Assembly: GCF_025567095.1 (NCBI RefSeq)
Contig: NZ_JAOQJH010000006.1
Reading direction: 5' to 3' (one strand)
Source: Anthropogastromicrobium aceti
GTDB lineage: Bacteria > Bacillota > Clostridia > Lachnospirales > Lachnospiraceae
Length of the DNA stretch: 64,000 nucleotides
Below the pieces are notes generated by a model. The model saw nothing but the letters and a program-made list of their open reading frames with translations. It was not told the origin of the DNA and made no database searches. Positions 1 through 9,056 of the stretch are shown here, in pieces. Position 1 is the first letter of the stretch. Each line of letters begins with the position of its first letter. Both the position numbers and the translations under genes were made by a program.

Positions 1-30
1 TGTTTTTAACAGAAGCTGTACCGTATGCAT
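1..30 (-). CDS. 5' end of a minus-strand gene, cut by window edge
   Basis: Reading leftwards from 30 there is an ATG followed by nine open codons (MHTVQLLLKT) that run off the left edge. It is preceded by AAAGGAGG at 44-37 with a 6-base spacer, a near-ideal ribosome binding site. The product cannot be identified from ten residues. The gene is divergent from the SDR gene at 366. A possible promoter on this strand is TTGTTT (85-80) with TATATT (63-58), 16-base spacer. The call rests on the ribosome binding site and open frame only. Confidence 0.5.
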   Translation of the reverse strand, partial: MHTVQLLLKT

Positions 31-365
31 ATGTGCCCTCCTTTAACTGCGAATATGAATATATGTTCTTTGTTGATATAAACAATATATCATACAACAC
101 ACAAGGACACAAGCACAAAACGAGCAGTTGCCTGCACAACATTTCGATAAAATTCGACATCATTGTCCGATAATTGCAAAAAGTTTCTTGGCTTTCCCGC
201 ACGACTTTTGTCACAAAGCCAGTCGATATGGAACTTGTGTGTCATGTGCTGCAGAAGTGGTTGAAAAAATAGTCTTGTGATTACTGTTTGAATATGATAT
301 GATACTGATATACAGGTTCTGTGCAGACAAAAGTTAAACAAAACACAGACAAGAAGGGAGAACCA
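31..365. other. Divergent intergenic region with no further gene seen
   Basis: This 335-base stretch lies between the outgoing minus-strand gene and the SDR gene. I see only promoter-like elements for both directions. An 83-codon minus-strand frame inside it has no ribosome binding site and no recognisable protein features. Confidence 0.6.
275..303 (+). promoter_or_regulatory. Candidate promoter of the SDR gene
   Basis: TTGTGA at 275-280 and TATGAT at 298-303 are separated by 17 bases, a sigma-A type arrangement, about 60 bases before the start codon at 366. Confidence 0.5.
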
Positions 366-1166
366 ATGGGATTTTTAACAGGTAAGACAGCCATCATTAC
401 AGGAGCAGGACGCGCTGTTTTAAGTGATGGAAGATGCGGTTCCATCGGATACGGAATTGCAACTGCTTATGCAAAAGAGGGAGCAAATCTTGTAATTACA
501 GGACGTAATGTAAAGAAGCTTGAGGACGCGAAGGAAGAATTAGAGCGTCTTTACGGCATCAAGGTTCTGATCATGCAGGCAGACGTTAATGCAGGAGCAG
601 ACAATGAGGCTGTTGTAAATAAGGTTGTAGAGGAAACTGTAAAGGAGTTTGGCGGTATTGATGTGTTGATTAACAATGCACAGGCATCTGCATCAGGTGT
701 TTCTATTGCAGATCATACAACTGAGCAGTTCAATCTTGCTATGTACTCTGGTCTGTATGCAGCATTTTACTACATGAAGGCTTGCTACCCATATCTGGCA
801 AAGTCTAAGGGCTCTGTAATCAATTTTGCATCAGGTGCAGGTCTGTTTGGAAATTATGGACAGTGCGCATACGCAGCAGCAAAAGAAGGTATCCGTGGCT
901 TATCTCGTGTAGCAGCTACAGAGTGGGCAAAGGATGGAATCAATGTAAATGTAATCTGCCCGCTTGCATGGACTGCACAGTTAGAGCAGTTTGAGAAGGC
1001 ATATCCAGACGCATTTAAGGCAAATGTAAAGATGCCGCCGGCAGGTCATTTTGGTGATGCAGAGCTTGAAATCGGCCGTGTTTGCGTACAGTTAGCATCC
1101 CCAGATTTCAAGTATATGAATGGTGAGACTCTTACACTTGAGGGTGGTATGGGTCAGAGACCATAA
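366..1166 (+). CDS. SDR family oxidoreductase
   Basis: Short-chain dehydrogenase/reductase of 266 residues, an NAD(P)H-dependent cytoplasmic oxidoreductase of unknown substrate. The start at 366 follows GGGAG with good spacing; the in-frame ATG at 321 has no ribosome binding site. Visible family marks are an N-terminal TGAG glycine motif, NNAQ in the central strand, a serine in SGAG and the catalytic YAAAK. The cofactor loop is longer than in classical SDRs: TGAG is separated from GSIGYGIA by about ten residues, which recalls the SIAxGIA loop of FabI-type enoyl reductases. The C-terminus (LEGGMGQRP) is typical of SDRs. It is monocistronic between a promoter-like element and a terminator. The exact reaction is not inferable. 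Confidence 0.88.
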   Translation: MGFLTGKTAIITGAGRAVLSDGRCGSIGYGIATAYAKEGANLVITGRNVKKLEDAKEELERLYGIKVLIMQADVNAGADNEAVVNKVVEETVKEFGGIDVLINNAQASASGVSIADHTTEQFNLAMYSGLYAAFYYMKACYPYLAKSKGSVINFASGAGLFGNYGQCAYAAAKEGIRGLSRVAATEWAKDGINVNVICPLAWTAQLEQFEKAYPDAFKANVKMPPAGHFGDAELEIGRVCVQLASPDFKYMNGETLTLEGGMGQRP

Positions 1167-1188
1167 TAATCGACAAAATTATTAATCA

Positions 1189-1222
1189 AAAGTGCAGCGT
1201 CTAAAAGGTGCTGCACTTTTTT
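1189..1222 (+). terminator. Rho-independent terminator after the SDR gene
   Basis: Ten-base perfect stem (1189-1198 with 1210-1219) followed by a T run. Confidence 0.88.
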
Positions 1223-1315
1223 GTAGCCAAAATAAATATTTTATGGTAGAATCAAGTTAATAGTGCAATAAGAAAAAATATGTACCAGAAATGATACACA
1301 GCGGAGGAAACAGGT

Positions 1316-3292
1316 ATGGAAGCAGAATATCAGCTGACAGCAGAAGAAGCAGAAAAAGAGATGGAACAGTTAAGAAAAGTATTTACAATTGTTCGTCTTG
1401 TGGATGCAAATAAGATTCAGTGTTTGGCATCAGGAAAGCCTTCATCAAAAACTGACTGTTCCTGTTATTGTTTCTGGGGAAAAAACAAGCCTTGTGAGAA
1501 TTGTATTTCAGCGATTGCCTTTCGTGATAAGGCAGAAAAGACAAAGCTTGAATTTTTAGATTCTGTGCTTTATCAGGTGTTTTCAAAATATGTGGAAATT
1601 GATGGTGTTCCATATGTAATTGAAATGCTTAAAAAGTTAGATTTAGAGACACTGATTGATAAAAGTGAGAGTGATAAGCTTGTAAATCAGATATTTGGTC
1701 TTGATGACAGAATTTATCGTGATGTTTTAACAGGTGCATATAACAGACGTTATTACGAGGAAGAATTAAAGACATCCGTTAATATACAGGGCGTTGCAAT
1801 GATTGACCTTGATGATTTTAAGATTTATAATGATACTTTTGGTCATTCGGCAGGCGATGCCGTTCTTAAGACAGTTGTAAAACAGATTAGAAGCTGTGTT
1901 AGAAGTACAGACAGCATAGTGCGTTATGGAGGCGATGAGTTTTTACTTCTGATTCCAGGAATTGATGAGGATACGTTTGTCAAGAAGCTTCGAGAAATTA
2001 GGGAGCGCGTATTTGCAGCAGATGTTCCAGGCTATTCAACGATACATCTGTCTGTCAGTGTTGGAGGTTTGTTCTGCAACAATGAGATGCTTGAAAAGGT
2101 AGTGGAAAAGGCAGATCGTCTGATGTATCAGGCAAAAAATCAAAAAAATACAGTAGTAACGGAAAAAGGAATTGTGGACGCCAATGGAAATACTGATCTG
2201 GTAAAAAAAGAAAAAGTGCGTCAGCAAATTCTTGTCGTAGACGATTCAGAAATGAACAGAGAGATTCTTTCTGATATGCTCGGTAATGATTTTAGAATTT
2301 TAGAGGCTGAAAACGGTGAGGAATGTCTGCAGCTGTTAGATCAGTATGGAACGGGTATTTCTGCTATTCTTTTGGATATTGTTATGCCAAAGATGGATGG
2401 ATTTGAAGTGCTTAATGTTATGGAACGTAAGCATTTAATCGAGGATATCCCTGTCATTATGATTTCAAGTGAGGACTCCGATGTGTATGTGCGTCGTGCA
2501 TATGAGCTTGGCGTATCAGATTATATCAGTCGTCCATTTGATGCAAAGGTTGTTTACCAGCGCGTGTTTAATACGATTAAACTCTATGCAAAGCAGCGCA
2601 GATTATCTACACTTATCGGTGATCAGATTTATGAGAAAGAAAAGAACAACCGCATGATGATCACGATTCTTAGCCATATTGTGGAGTTTAGAAATGGCGA
2701 GAGCGGCATGCATGTGCTTCATATAAATCGACTGACAGAAAAGATTCTTGAATGTCTCGTTCAAAAGACAGATCGCTATCACTTAAGCTATTCTGACCGA
2801 TATTTAATTACAACAGCGTCAGCTTTGCATGATATTGGAAAGATCGGTATTGATGATAAGATTTTAAATAAACCAGGAAAGCTTACAAAAGACGAATTTG
2901 AGATCATAAAAACGCATACATTGATCGGTGCGCGAATGCTTGAAGATATGGAGGTCTATAAAAACGAGCCGCTTGTAAAGATGGCCTATCAGATTTGCCG
3001 TTGGCATCATGAGCGCTATGACGGAAAGGGCTATCCAGACGGTTTAAAGGGTGACGATATTCCTATCAGTGCGCAGGTGGTTGCACTTGCTGATGTTTAT
3101 GATGCACTTGTGAGTGATCGTGTTTATAAAAAAGCATATTCCCATGAGAAAGCTATGGAAATGATTCTTGCAGGTGAGTGCGGAACCTTTAATCCACTTC
3201 TGTTAGAGTGTTTAGTTGATATTCAGGACACACTGCAGGAAGATTTAAATGCGGGGGGGTGTAACGCAAGCACAAAACAGGACGAAAAATGA
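1316..3292 (+). CDS. GGDEF-REC-HD-GYP cyclic-di-GMP signalling protein
   Basis: A 658-residue cytoplasmic regulator with both enzyme types of cyclic-di-GMP turnover. Order: an N-terminal domain of about 125 residues with a cysteine cluster (CSCYCFWGKNKPCENC), a diguanylate cyclase domain with RYGGDEF (GGDEF at residues 205-209) and an RxxD inhibitory site (RSTD) five residues earlier, a receiver domain at about 305-425 with VVDDS and phospho-acceptor LLDIVMPKMDG, and an HD-GYP phosphodiesterase domain with HDIGKIG and HHERYDGKGYP. All active motifs look intact, so it could make and degrade the messenger, gated by phosphorylation. The start follows GGAGG. Its stop overlaps the next start (ATGA), so it is translationally coupled to the LytTR regulator. 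A run of seven G lies at 3253-3259 near the 3' end. Confidence 0.93.
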   Translation: MEAEYQLTAEEAEKEMEQLRKVFTIVRLVDANKIQCLASGKPSSKTDCSCYCFWGKNKPCENCISAIAFRDKAEKTKLEFLDSVLYQVFSKYVEIDGVPYVIEMLKKLDLETLIDKSESDKLVNQIFGLDDRIYRDVLTGAYNRRYYEEELKTSVNIQGVAMIDLDDFKIYNDTFGHSAGDAVLKTVVKQIRSCVRSTDSIVRYGGDEFLLLIPGIDEDTFVKKLREIRERVFAADVPGYSTIHLSVSVGGLFCNNEMLEKVVEKADRLMYQAKNQKNTVVTEKGIVDANGNTDLVKKEKVRQQILVVDDSEMNREILSDMLGNDFRILEAENGEECLQLLDQYGTGISAILLDIVMPKMDGFEVLNVMERKHLIEDIPVIMISSEDSDVYVRRAYELGVSDYISRPFDAKVVYQRVFNTIKLYAKQRRLSTLIGDQIYEKEKNNRMMITILSHIVEFRNGESGMHVLHINRLTEKILECLVQKTDRYHLSYSDRYLITTASALHDIGKIGIDDKILNKPGKLTKDEFEIIKTHTLIGARMLEDMEVYKNEPLVKMAYQICRWHHERYDGKGYPDGLKGDDIPISAQVVALADVYDALVSDRVYKKAYSHEKAMEMILAGECGTFNPLLLECLVDIQDTLQEDLNAGGCNASTKQDEK

Positions 3293-4023
3293 GAATAGCA
3301 ATATGTGAAGATAATCCAATCCATGCAAAAATTCTTATGCGTATGATTGAAAAGTGGCAGGAGAAGGTTTCAGATCAAGTGATAAAAACTGAGGTGTTCC
3401 AGTCAGCGGAACAGTTTTTATGCAGCATAGATGAAGATGCGCAGTCAGTCTTTGATCTGGCATTTTTGGATATTGGCTTAAAAAGAATGGATGGTATGGA
3501 GTTAGCAAAGCGGCTTCGTGAGGAAAATAATCATATGATAATTGTTTTTACGACAGCCGATGCATTGTCAGCCCCGAAGGGCTATGAGGTTGAGGCATTT
3601 CGATATCTTGTCAAGCCGCTGCATGGTGATCAGGTAGAAGCAGTACTCACACAGGTATATGATAAGATTCAGATGACGCGTAATAAGACAAAAAATGACG
3701 CACTTGTTATTTCGTATGATGGCGAGTCACACCGAATTTGGAAACAAGATATATATTATATAGAAGCAACTGGTCATTATGTAGAAATTCACACAGCCAG
3801 GCGGATCATTCGTGTGCGCAGTAAGTTGGATGCATTTGAGTCTGAGCTGAAATCACCTCAGTTTTGTAGATGTCATAGAGCGTTCTTGTGCAATCTATAT
3901 TATGCAGAAACAATTAACAAGGACACTATTTTAATGACAGATGGCACGAAGCTGCCAGTCAGCAGAAGCAGACAGCGAGAAGTCAACGAGTGTATGATTG
4001 CATATTATACAGCAAAGCTGTGA
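3289..4023 (+). CDS. LytTR-family response regulator
   Basis: A 244-residue DNA-binding response regulator of the AgrA/LytR type. The receiver domain has the acidic pair ED near residues 7-8, the phospho-acceptor Asp61 (LAFLDIGLKRMDG) and the conserved lysine in RYLVKPL. The C-terminal LytTR domain begins near residue 135 (YIEATGHYVEIHT, CHRAFLCNL, LPVSRSR). The ATG overlaps the stop of the preceding cyclic-di-GMP gene by four bases. A kinase of the matching AgrC class follows after a hairpin. It probably activates the kinase/ABC genes downstream, which is inference from position. Confidence 0.93.
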   Translation: MRIAICEDNPIHAKILMRMIEKWQEKVSDQVIKTEVFQSAEQFLCSIDEDAQSVFDLAFLDIGLKRMDGMELAKRLREENNHMIIVFTTADALSAPKGYEVEAFRYLVKPLHGDQVEAVLTQVYDKIQMTRNKTKNDALVISYDGESHRIWKQDIYYIEATGHYVEIHTARRIIRVRSKLDAFESELKSPQFCRCHRAFLCNLYYAETINKDTILMTDGTKLPVSRSRQREVNECMIAYYTAKL

Positions 4024-4042
4024 GAAAGAGAAACTAAGATAT

Positions 4043-4072
4043 AAAGGGTGCCTTGCGGGGCATCCTTTTTTG
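4043..4072 (+). terminator. Terminator or attenuator between regulator and kinase
   Basis: A 9-base-pair stem (AAGGGTGCC with GGCATCCTT, one G-T pair), TTGC loop region and a T run. It lies 20 bases after the regulator stop and 20 before the kinase start, so it may only reduce read-through. Confidence 0.75.
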
Positions 4073-4091
4073 AAGAGAGGAAAAAGATAAA

Positions 4092-5285
4092 ATGGAGATA
4101 GAGTGGTCAAATGGTGTTGTAGAAGTGATCAAGATTGTGTTGGGCTGTTTCTTTGCAATGCGATTACTTTCAAAACAAATCAAAAGCGTAAGGACTATTG
4201 GAAAGTTTGGAAAGTTTCTTTTGTGGACAATCGTGTATGGTATAATTTTATTTTTTGCAAAGCGATTGTTTTATGATCCAGTAAAGCAGCTTCTTTTTGT
4301 GACAGTCACATGTGAGCTTGTCCTTTTTATAGCAAATTGTGGACGCACTGTTTTTGTGATTCTTGCGGTTGTTGCGATTGCTATTACATTTATTGTTATA
4401 CTCGGACGAAAGATGGGAGATACACCAGTGGCATTTTTTAACATGCTTGCCGCCATTTCCTTATTTTTACTCGATTTTGGTGTGTGGAAAGCAGTATCTG
4501 TCTTTCAGAAGGCAAAGCGCGAAAAAGAGGAGCTTGCTGCACAGAACCAGGCGGCCAAGCTCCAGATTAAAAGTCAAAAGGAAGTTAGTGCCGTGTATGA
4601 GCAGATGCGTGCACTTAAGCATGATATGAAATCACACCTTTATACTGTGTCAGGCCTGTTAGATATGGGAGAATATAAAAAAGCACAGGAATACATTGGA
4701 CAGATAGAGGAAAAGACGGCAGAGGGCGATTTTGTAAAGACGAAAAATCCAATAATTGATGCGCTTCTTGCAGGAAAGGGGGCACTGGCGCGGAAAGAAA
4801 AAATACGAGTGGAGGTATCGGCAGCACTCAAAGCAGAGCTTTTGATTCGCGACAGTGATTTGATTATTATTCTTGGAAATCTGTATGACAATGCAGTTGA
4901 GGCATGCATGAAAATTGTACTAACAAATGAGAATGTGGAGAACGATCTGAATATATCAACAGATAACAATGCAGCAACAAAAAAGAATAACAGGTGGATT
5001 TATATTAAGCTTGTCAGCACACAAAATGATTTTATTATTGTATTTGAAAATCCAGTAGCGCAGACGCAAACAATGGCAGGTCAGCAAAGCAAAAGAAATG
5101 TGTGGAAAAGCACAAAGACGGACGGAGAGCTTCATGGATATGGAATGAAAAATATTGACAAGACTGTAAAGGCATATGGTGGTTATTGCAGTAGAACAAT
5201 AGAAAATGGTATTTTCAATTGCCACATACGAATGCAAAATAGGGCAGATATAGAACCATTCGTGCCACTTGGGGAAAGAAAATAG
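4092..5285 (+). CDS. AgrC-like sensor histidine kinase (GHKL ATPase)
   Basis: Membrane sensor kinase of 397 residues, the probable partner of the LytTR regulator just upstream. The N-terminal third has about four hydrophobic segments and a short loop pattern, without a large extracellular domain. A helical segment leads to the phospho-acceptor His177 (ALKHDMKSHL, followed by GLLDMGEYKKAQEYI), the arrangement of the SpoOB/AgrC type. The catalytic domain shows the N box (LGNLYDNAVEAC) and a G box (HGYGMKNIDKTV). Kinases of this class usually sense small peptides. The ABC genes that follow make an antimicrobial-peptide or self-made-peptide response plausible but unproven. The region 4920-5110 encodes a low-complexity asparagine-rich insert between N and G boxes. 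Confidence 0.92.
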   Translation: MEIEWSNGVVEVIKIVLGCFFAMRLLSKQIKSVRTIGKFGKFLLWTIVYGIILFFAKRLFYDPVKQLLFVTVTCELVLFIANCGRTVFVILAVVAIAITFIVILGRKMGDTPVAFFNMLAAISLFLLDFGVWKAVSVFQKAKREKEELAAQNQAAKLQIKSQKEVSAVYEQMRALKHDMKSHLYTVSGLLDMGEYKKAQEYIGQIEEKTAEGDFVKTKNPIIDALLAGKGALARKEKIRVEVSAALKAELLIRDSDLIIILGNLYDNAVEACMKIVLTNENVENDLNISTDNNAATKKNNRWIYIKLVSTQNDFIIVFENPVAQTQTMAGQQSKRNVWKSTKTDGELHGYGMKNIDKTVKAYGGYCSRTIENGIFNCHIRMQNRADIEPFVPLGERK

Positions 5286-5345
5286 AATAGCATGTTATAG
5301 TAACGGCAGGAACATCAAAAAAGCAAAATTCGAGGAGGAGATGCG

Positions 5346-7652
5346 ATGAGATGGACAGGCCGTTTCTTTTTGCGAAACAAAGCGCTATGCGCATTATTTG
5401 CCGGAATGGTAATCATTCCATCTGGGGCAACCGTGTACTTTGGTATTTTAAAAATGAGTGGATTTGAACTGCTCTACAATCTGGTTCGGATTCAATATAT
5501 TATTGATCTTGTATGGGTGAGTATGACTGCATTTTTTATGTCGCGGGCTGAGGCAAATGATTTGCGTGACTGTATTGATGTCAGCACTGGAAAATGCTTC
5601 TTTTATGAGCGTGAAGCACTAAAGTGGATTCTTCTTTTATGGGGCGTGTGGAATATCATTGCTATAGTGACTCTTTTAATTGGTTCTTACCGCAACGATG
5701 CAATTTTTGCCTTATCTGCTAACTGGTTTTTGCGAGGATATTTAATGAATATTGCGCTGCCTCAGCTTATCTGCATTTTGGCGGCAGCAGCGTTTGTACG
5801 TGCATCACACAAGATTGCTGCTGGTTTTCTGCTCATTTTATTCTTATTTTTGATCAGCCCATTTCGAGAACAGATTGTGTGGACAAAGGCAGAGGTGCCA
5901 GTGATTGTTCAGGCGTGGAATGCGTTTCAGCGGCTCTTTCATATTTTGTATCAGAATGGAGAGTGGGGAGTGGATGTGCAGTATGGATTACAGACAGAGT
6001 CGTTTCGATTACAGATTGAACTTGGCTGGATCGCGGCATTGTGGCTTGGAGGACCGCTTGGTGTACAGAAGCATTTTTACAGGCAGAAGAGTAGACAACA
6101 AGGGCAAAGAAAAAGCAGGTTTAAAAGAGTACACGCAACACTGCTTGTGCGTTCCATGTCAGTTCTTGCAGCAGCTTTGTTTACCATTTCGCTGTTTCCA
6201 GCGTCTGCATATCGGCTGACACAAAATTTTGACGGTGCTTTTTCGGATAGAACTTATTATGAGCAGAATGAGCAGGAAAAACGAAGCCAGACGAAACAAA
6301 CTGGACAAGTAAGGAAAAGAGAAGAGCAGAGTAAGCGCTTTTGGCGAGTGACCGATTACGATATGACTGTTCATCTGGGACGCATGCTTGATGTACAGGC
6401 AATACTGACGCTGCAGGCAGATCGTGCATGCGATGAATTTCTTTTTACATTATATCATGGCTATAAGGTTAGCAATGTCACAGCAAAAAGGATAGATATG
6501 CAAAATGAGGATGAAAAAGATATAGATAATACGAAAAAAACAGAAAGCGTTCAAGTATCTTTTACACAGGACATGGCACAGGATATAGTAACGATAAATA
6601 TCGATCAGCCAGTTTACGAGTTGACAGTACAGATTGACTATTCTGGTTATTCAAACCGATTTTATTCAAATTCACAGGCATGTTTGCTGCCAGGGTGGTT
6701 TGCGTGGTATCCGATGGCAGGCGAGCAATCTGTCTTTGAATTTTATGAGGAGTGGGGAAATGGAGGCGGATATGGATACAATCCATACAATAGAACCGAT
6801 CTGGCACATATTACCCTTAGCGTGAATACGTGTGCGGCAACAAATCTTTCGAATGTCAGTACTTCCAATGCTAATACTCCTAGTACCAATACTTCCAATA
6901 CACAGAAGCAAGATCACCTGTATGTGTACGAAGGAGACTCAGATGCGATCACACTTCTGAATGGAAATTTACTGTTCATTGACGGGCAAGATCTTCTTGC
7001 ACCAAAGCTAGAAAGAGGAACAAACGTGAAGGAAGTTATGCAGACACTTAGGACACAGATGAATCATTCTATTTCGATGGCAGAACGTTACACTGGAGAG
7101 GATTATTCAGAGCTGTATAAGAAAAAAATTCTGCTTGCTTCTGAGGATATGAGAAGAAACTTTTTTAATAATGAAATTGCCGTGTTTGAGGACTGCATTC
7201 TAGTGGCAGATGGATTTGTAGATGGACCTTTTTTACTACAATATCTTATCCTTCAGGATCGATCAGTTTCAGAAGAACGGAAAAATTCAACCATTATATC
7301 AACCTGCCTTCTTGAACAATATTTTCAGGAAAATCCATCTGATACGCTTGAAACACTTACCACAGATATCTTAAGACGAATCGAATTTCTGTATAATGAA
7401 AGTAACGATACAGATAGCGATAAAGGTGATAATGAAGTGAAAAAAATAGAGGCGGATAATAATGCAGAATTACAGCTTCTTCAAGAATTTGTAACGATTG
7501 CCAAGAGCTGTCTTAGTGAAGGAAAAGCAGAAGCATTTTTGCAGGCGCTTGTTTCCTATGAGAGAAATCCTAAGTTATATGGAAGCGATGAGGCATTTTT
7601 GAAAACAGTTTCAAATCTGATTACAAAAACGAATGATAAGGGAATGCAATAG
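5346..7652 (+). CDS. ABC permease-like membrane protein with degenerate peptidase-like ectodomain
   Basis: A 768-residue membrane protein. Residues 1 to about 245 hold six or so hydrophobic helices like an ABC-2 type permease; a further helix near 265-290 (SMSVLAAALFTISLFP) leads into a large hydrophilic part. That part begins as a beta-sandwich (YDMTVHLGRMLDVQAILTL) with the LPGWFAWYPMAG stretch reminiscent of M1 aminopeptidase N-domains, and continues as a helical region corresponding to a gluzincin domain, but I find no HExxH zinc motif. So it is probably not an active peptidase. Start at 5346 is preceded by GAGGAGGAG; the ATG at 5341 is too close. The next genes encode its ATPase and a second small permease. 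Residues around 500-525 are a Ser/Asn/Thr-rich linker. Confidence 0.7.
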   Translation: MRWTGRFFLRNKALCALFAGMVIIPSGATVYFGILKMSGFELLYNLVRIQYIIDLVWVSMTAFFMSRAEANDLRDCIDVSTGKCFFYEREALKWILLLWGVWNIIAIVTLLIGSYRNDAIFALSANWFLRGYLMNIALPQLICILAAAAFVRASHKIAAGFLLILFLFLISPFREQIVWTKAEVPVIVQAWNAFQRLFHILYQNGEWGVDVQYGLQTESFRLQIELGWIAALWLGGPLGVQKHFYRQKSRQQGQRKSRFKRVHATLLVRSMSVLAAALFTISLFPASAYRLTQNFDGAFSDRTYYEQNEQEKRSQTKQTGQVRKREEQSKRFWRVTDYDMTVHLGRMLDVQAILTLQADRACDEFLFTLYHGYKVSNVTAKRIDMQNEDEKDIDNTKKTESVQVSFTQDMAQDIVTINIDQPVYELTVQIDYSGYSNRFYSNSQACLLPGWFAWYPMAGEQSVFEFYEEWGNGGGYGYNPYNRTDLAHITLSVNTCAATNLSNVSTSNANTPSTNTSNTQKQDHLYVYEGDSDAITLLNGNLLFIDGQDLLAPKLERGTNVKEVMQTLRTQMNHSISMAERYTGEDYSELYKKKILLASEDMRRNFFNNEIAVFEDCILVADGFVDGPFLLQYLILQDRSVSEERKNSTIISTCLLEQYFQENPSDTLETLTTDILRRIEFLYNESNDTDSDKGDNEVKKIEADNNAELQLLQEFVTIAKSCLSEGKAEAFLQALVSYERNPKLYGSDEAFLKTVSNLITKTNDKGMQ

Positions 7653-7719
7653 GAAATAGGAGCAATAACTACAATAAAAACAAATGAAATGGAAGAAACA
7701 TAACGAAAGAAGGTGCAGT

Positions 7720-8394
7720 ATGATCAAAATACAAAATCTTACAGCAGGATACGGGAAGACAATCGTTTTGTCTCATATCAACCTTGAACTAAAAAATGAG
7801 ACATACGGAATCATTGGGCCAAACGGTTCCGGAAAGACAACTCTTTTTCGTGTATTAACCAATAGTTTGAAGCTAAAATCGGGACACATTAGCAAAATAA
7901 ATGGTGTGTGTGGCTATCTTCCACAAAAATTTGGCTGTATGCCTTTGCTGACAGTGAAGGAACAGCTTCAATATTTTTGCTATTTAAAGAAAATTCCAGT
8001 AGCAGAAGAGAATGAAGAGATTTGCCGTGTATTAAGAGCTGTTCATATGAGCGAACTGGCAGACGTAAAGTGTAAAAAATTATCTGGCGGCATGGTAAGA
8101 CGTGTCGGCATTGCGCAGGCCATTCTAGGACACCCCAAATTGATTTTATTTGATGAGCCAACTACTGGACTTGACATTGAGGAACGCTGCCGCTTTTATG
8201 AAATTTTCCAGCAGCTAAATGGCATCTGCCCGGTACTGATCGCATCCCATATCACAGAAGATATCGTAGAGGGTTGTACCAATACTATCATCTTAAAGAA
8301 TGGAACAGTCATTTTGCAGGAAAAGACAAAGGATATCAAGCCATCTTTGCAGGAGGTGTATTTGTCATGTATGCACGGCACTTCTTTCATTTAA
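7720..8394 (+). CDS. ABC transporter ATP-binding protein
   Basis: A 224-residue nucleotide-binding subunit. Walker A GPNGSGKTT, Q-loop region YLPQKFG, signature LSGGM, Walker B LILFDEP and switch histidine in ASHITED are all present. The start at 7720 follows AAAGAAGGTG; an in-frame ATG at 7684 lacks a ribosome binding site. It overlaps the next gene by 28 bases. With the large permease upstream and the small permease downstream it forms an ABC-2 type exporter or immunity transporter. The family resembles BcrA-type ATPases, which pump or respond to peptides and antibiotics, but the substrate is unknown. Confidence 0.92.
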   Translation: MIKIQNLTAGYGKTIVLSHINLELKNETYGIIGPNGSGKTTLFRVLTNSLKLKSGHISKINGVCGYLPQKFGCMPLLTVKEQLQYFCYLKKIPVAEENEEICRVLRAVHMSELADVKCKKLSGGMVRRVGIAQAILGHPKLILFDEPTTGLDIEERCRFYEIFQQLNGICPVLIASHITEDIVEGCTNTIILKNGTVILQEKTKDIKPSLQEVYLSCMHGTSFI

Positions 8395-9002
8395 AACAAA
8401 TTCAGATGAGGCATACATTGCTGTTTGGCCCTATATTCGTGGGTGCAGCAATAATCGCCCTCTTTTTATTTCTCTTGAATATGACGCAGCCTGCATCAGA
8501 AGAACAGCTAAAAAGTGCATTTTTGCTTGTACAGATAGGCAGTATTTTTCTTTTAATCTGGTGCCAAATACTTGATCTTTTCGTATTTTTTGATACAGGT
8601 GCGCGTGAGATCACAAAAGGTTTTCACTTTCGCATTTTCCTTTGGGATATTACCTCTTTTGCCTTATTCATATTTGCTTTATTTCCAGTAGTTTGGCAGC
8701 TTTGCCAACTGGATGTGCGTTTATCAGCTGGCTGGCGTATTCTCTTTCTTCAGCTTCTTTGGATGCGAATTGTATTTTTTGCTCTTTCTAGTACAAAATT
8801 TTCAATCGCTAGTGCAGCGGCAATTTGTTTAACCATAATGGCAGTAAGCTGGTATCAAGGTGAGATCTTTGGATCAGATACTGGACTTCTTGTCTGCCGA
8901 ATGCTGCCAGATGATGTACCACAGAGTTGGTATCAATGGCAAGCAGCGTCTGGAGCTGCAATTGTAGCTATGCTGAATATTCTCTTGACGGATCGAAAAT
9001 GA
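8367..9002 (+). CDS. Small ABC-type integral membrane protein
   Basis: A 211-residue polytopic membrane protein with about six hydrophobic segments. The start at 8367 follows AGGAGGTG at 8351-8358 and lies inside the end of the ATPase gene; frames reaching further upstream have no ribosome binding site. No conserved motif is recognisable by eye. Size, topology and coupling to the ATPase make it the second membrane subunit of the exporter. It ends directly before the leader of the AAA/nuclease-like gene. Confidence 0.7.
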   Translation: MYARHFFHLKQIQMRHTLLFGPIFVGAAIIALFLFLLNMTQPASEEQLKSAFLLVQIGSIFLLIWCQILDLFVFFDTGAREITKGFHFRIFLWDITSFALFIFALFPVVWQLCQLDVRLSAGWRILFLQLLWMRIVFFALSSTKFSIASAAAICLTIMAVSWYQGEIFGSDTGLLVCRMLPDDVPQSWYQWQAASGAAIVAMLNILLTDRK

Positions 9003-9056
9003 TTGTTTATCATTAAAGTAAAAGAAAAGTCAAAACTGAAAAAGGTAGGTGAGTGG

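Noticed and set aside
90..341. An 83-codon minus-strand frame upstream of the SDR gene
   Set aside because: No ribosome binding site, odd composition, and it covers the SDR promoter.
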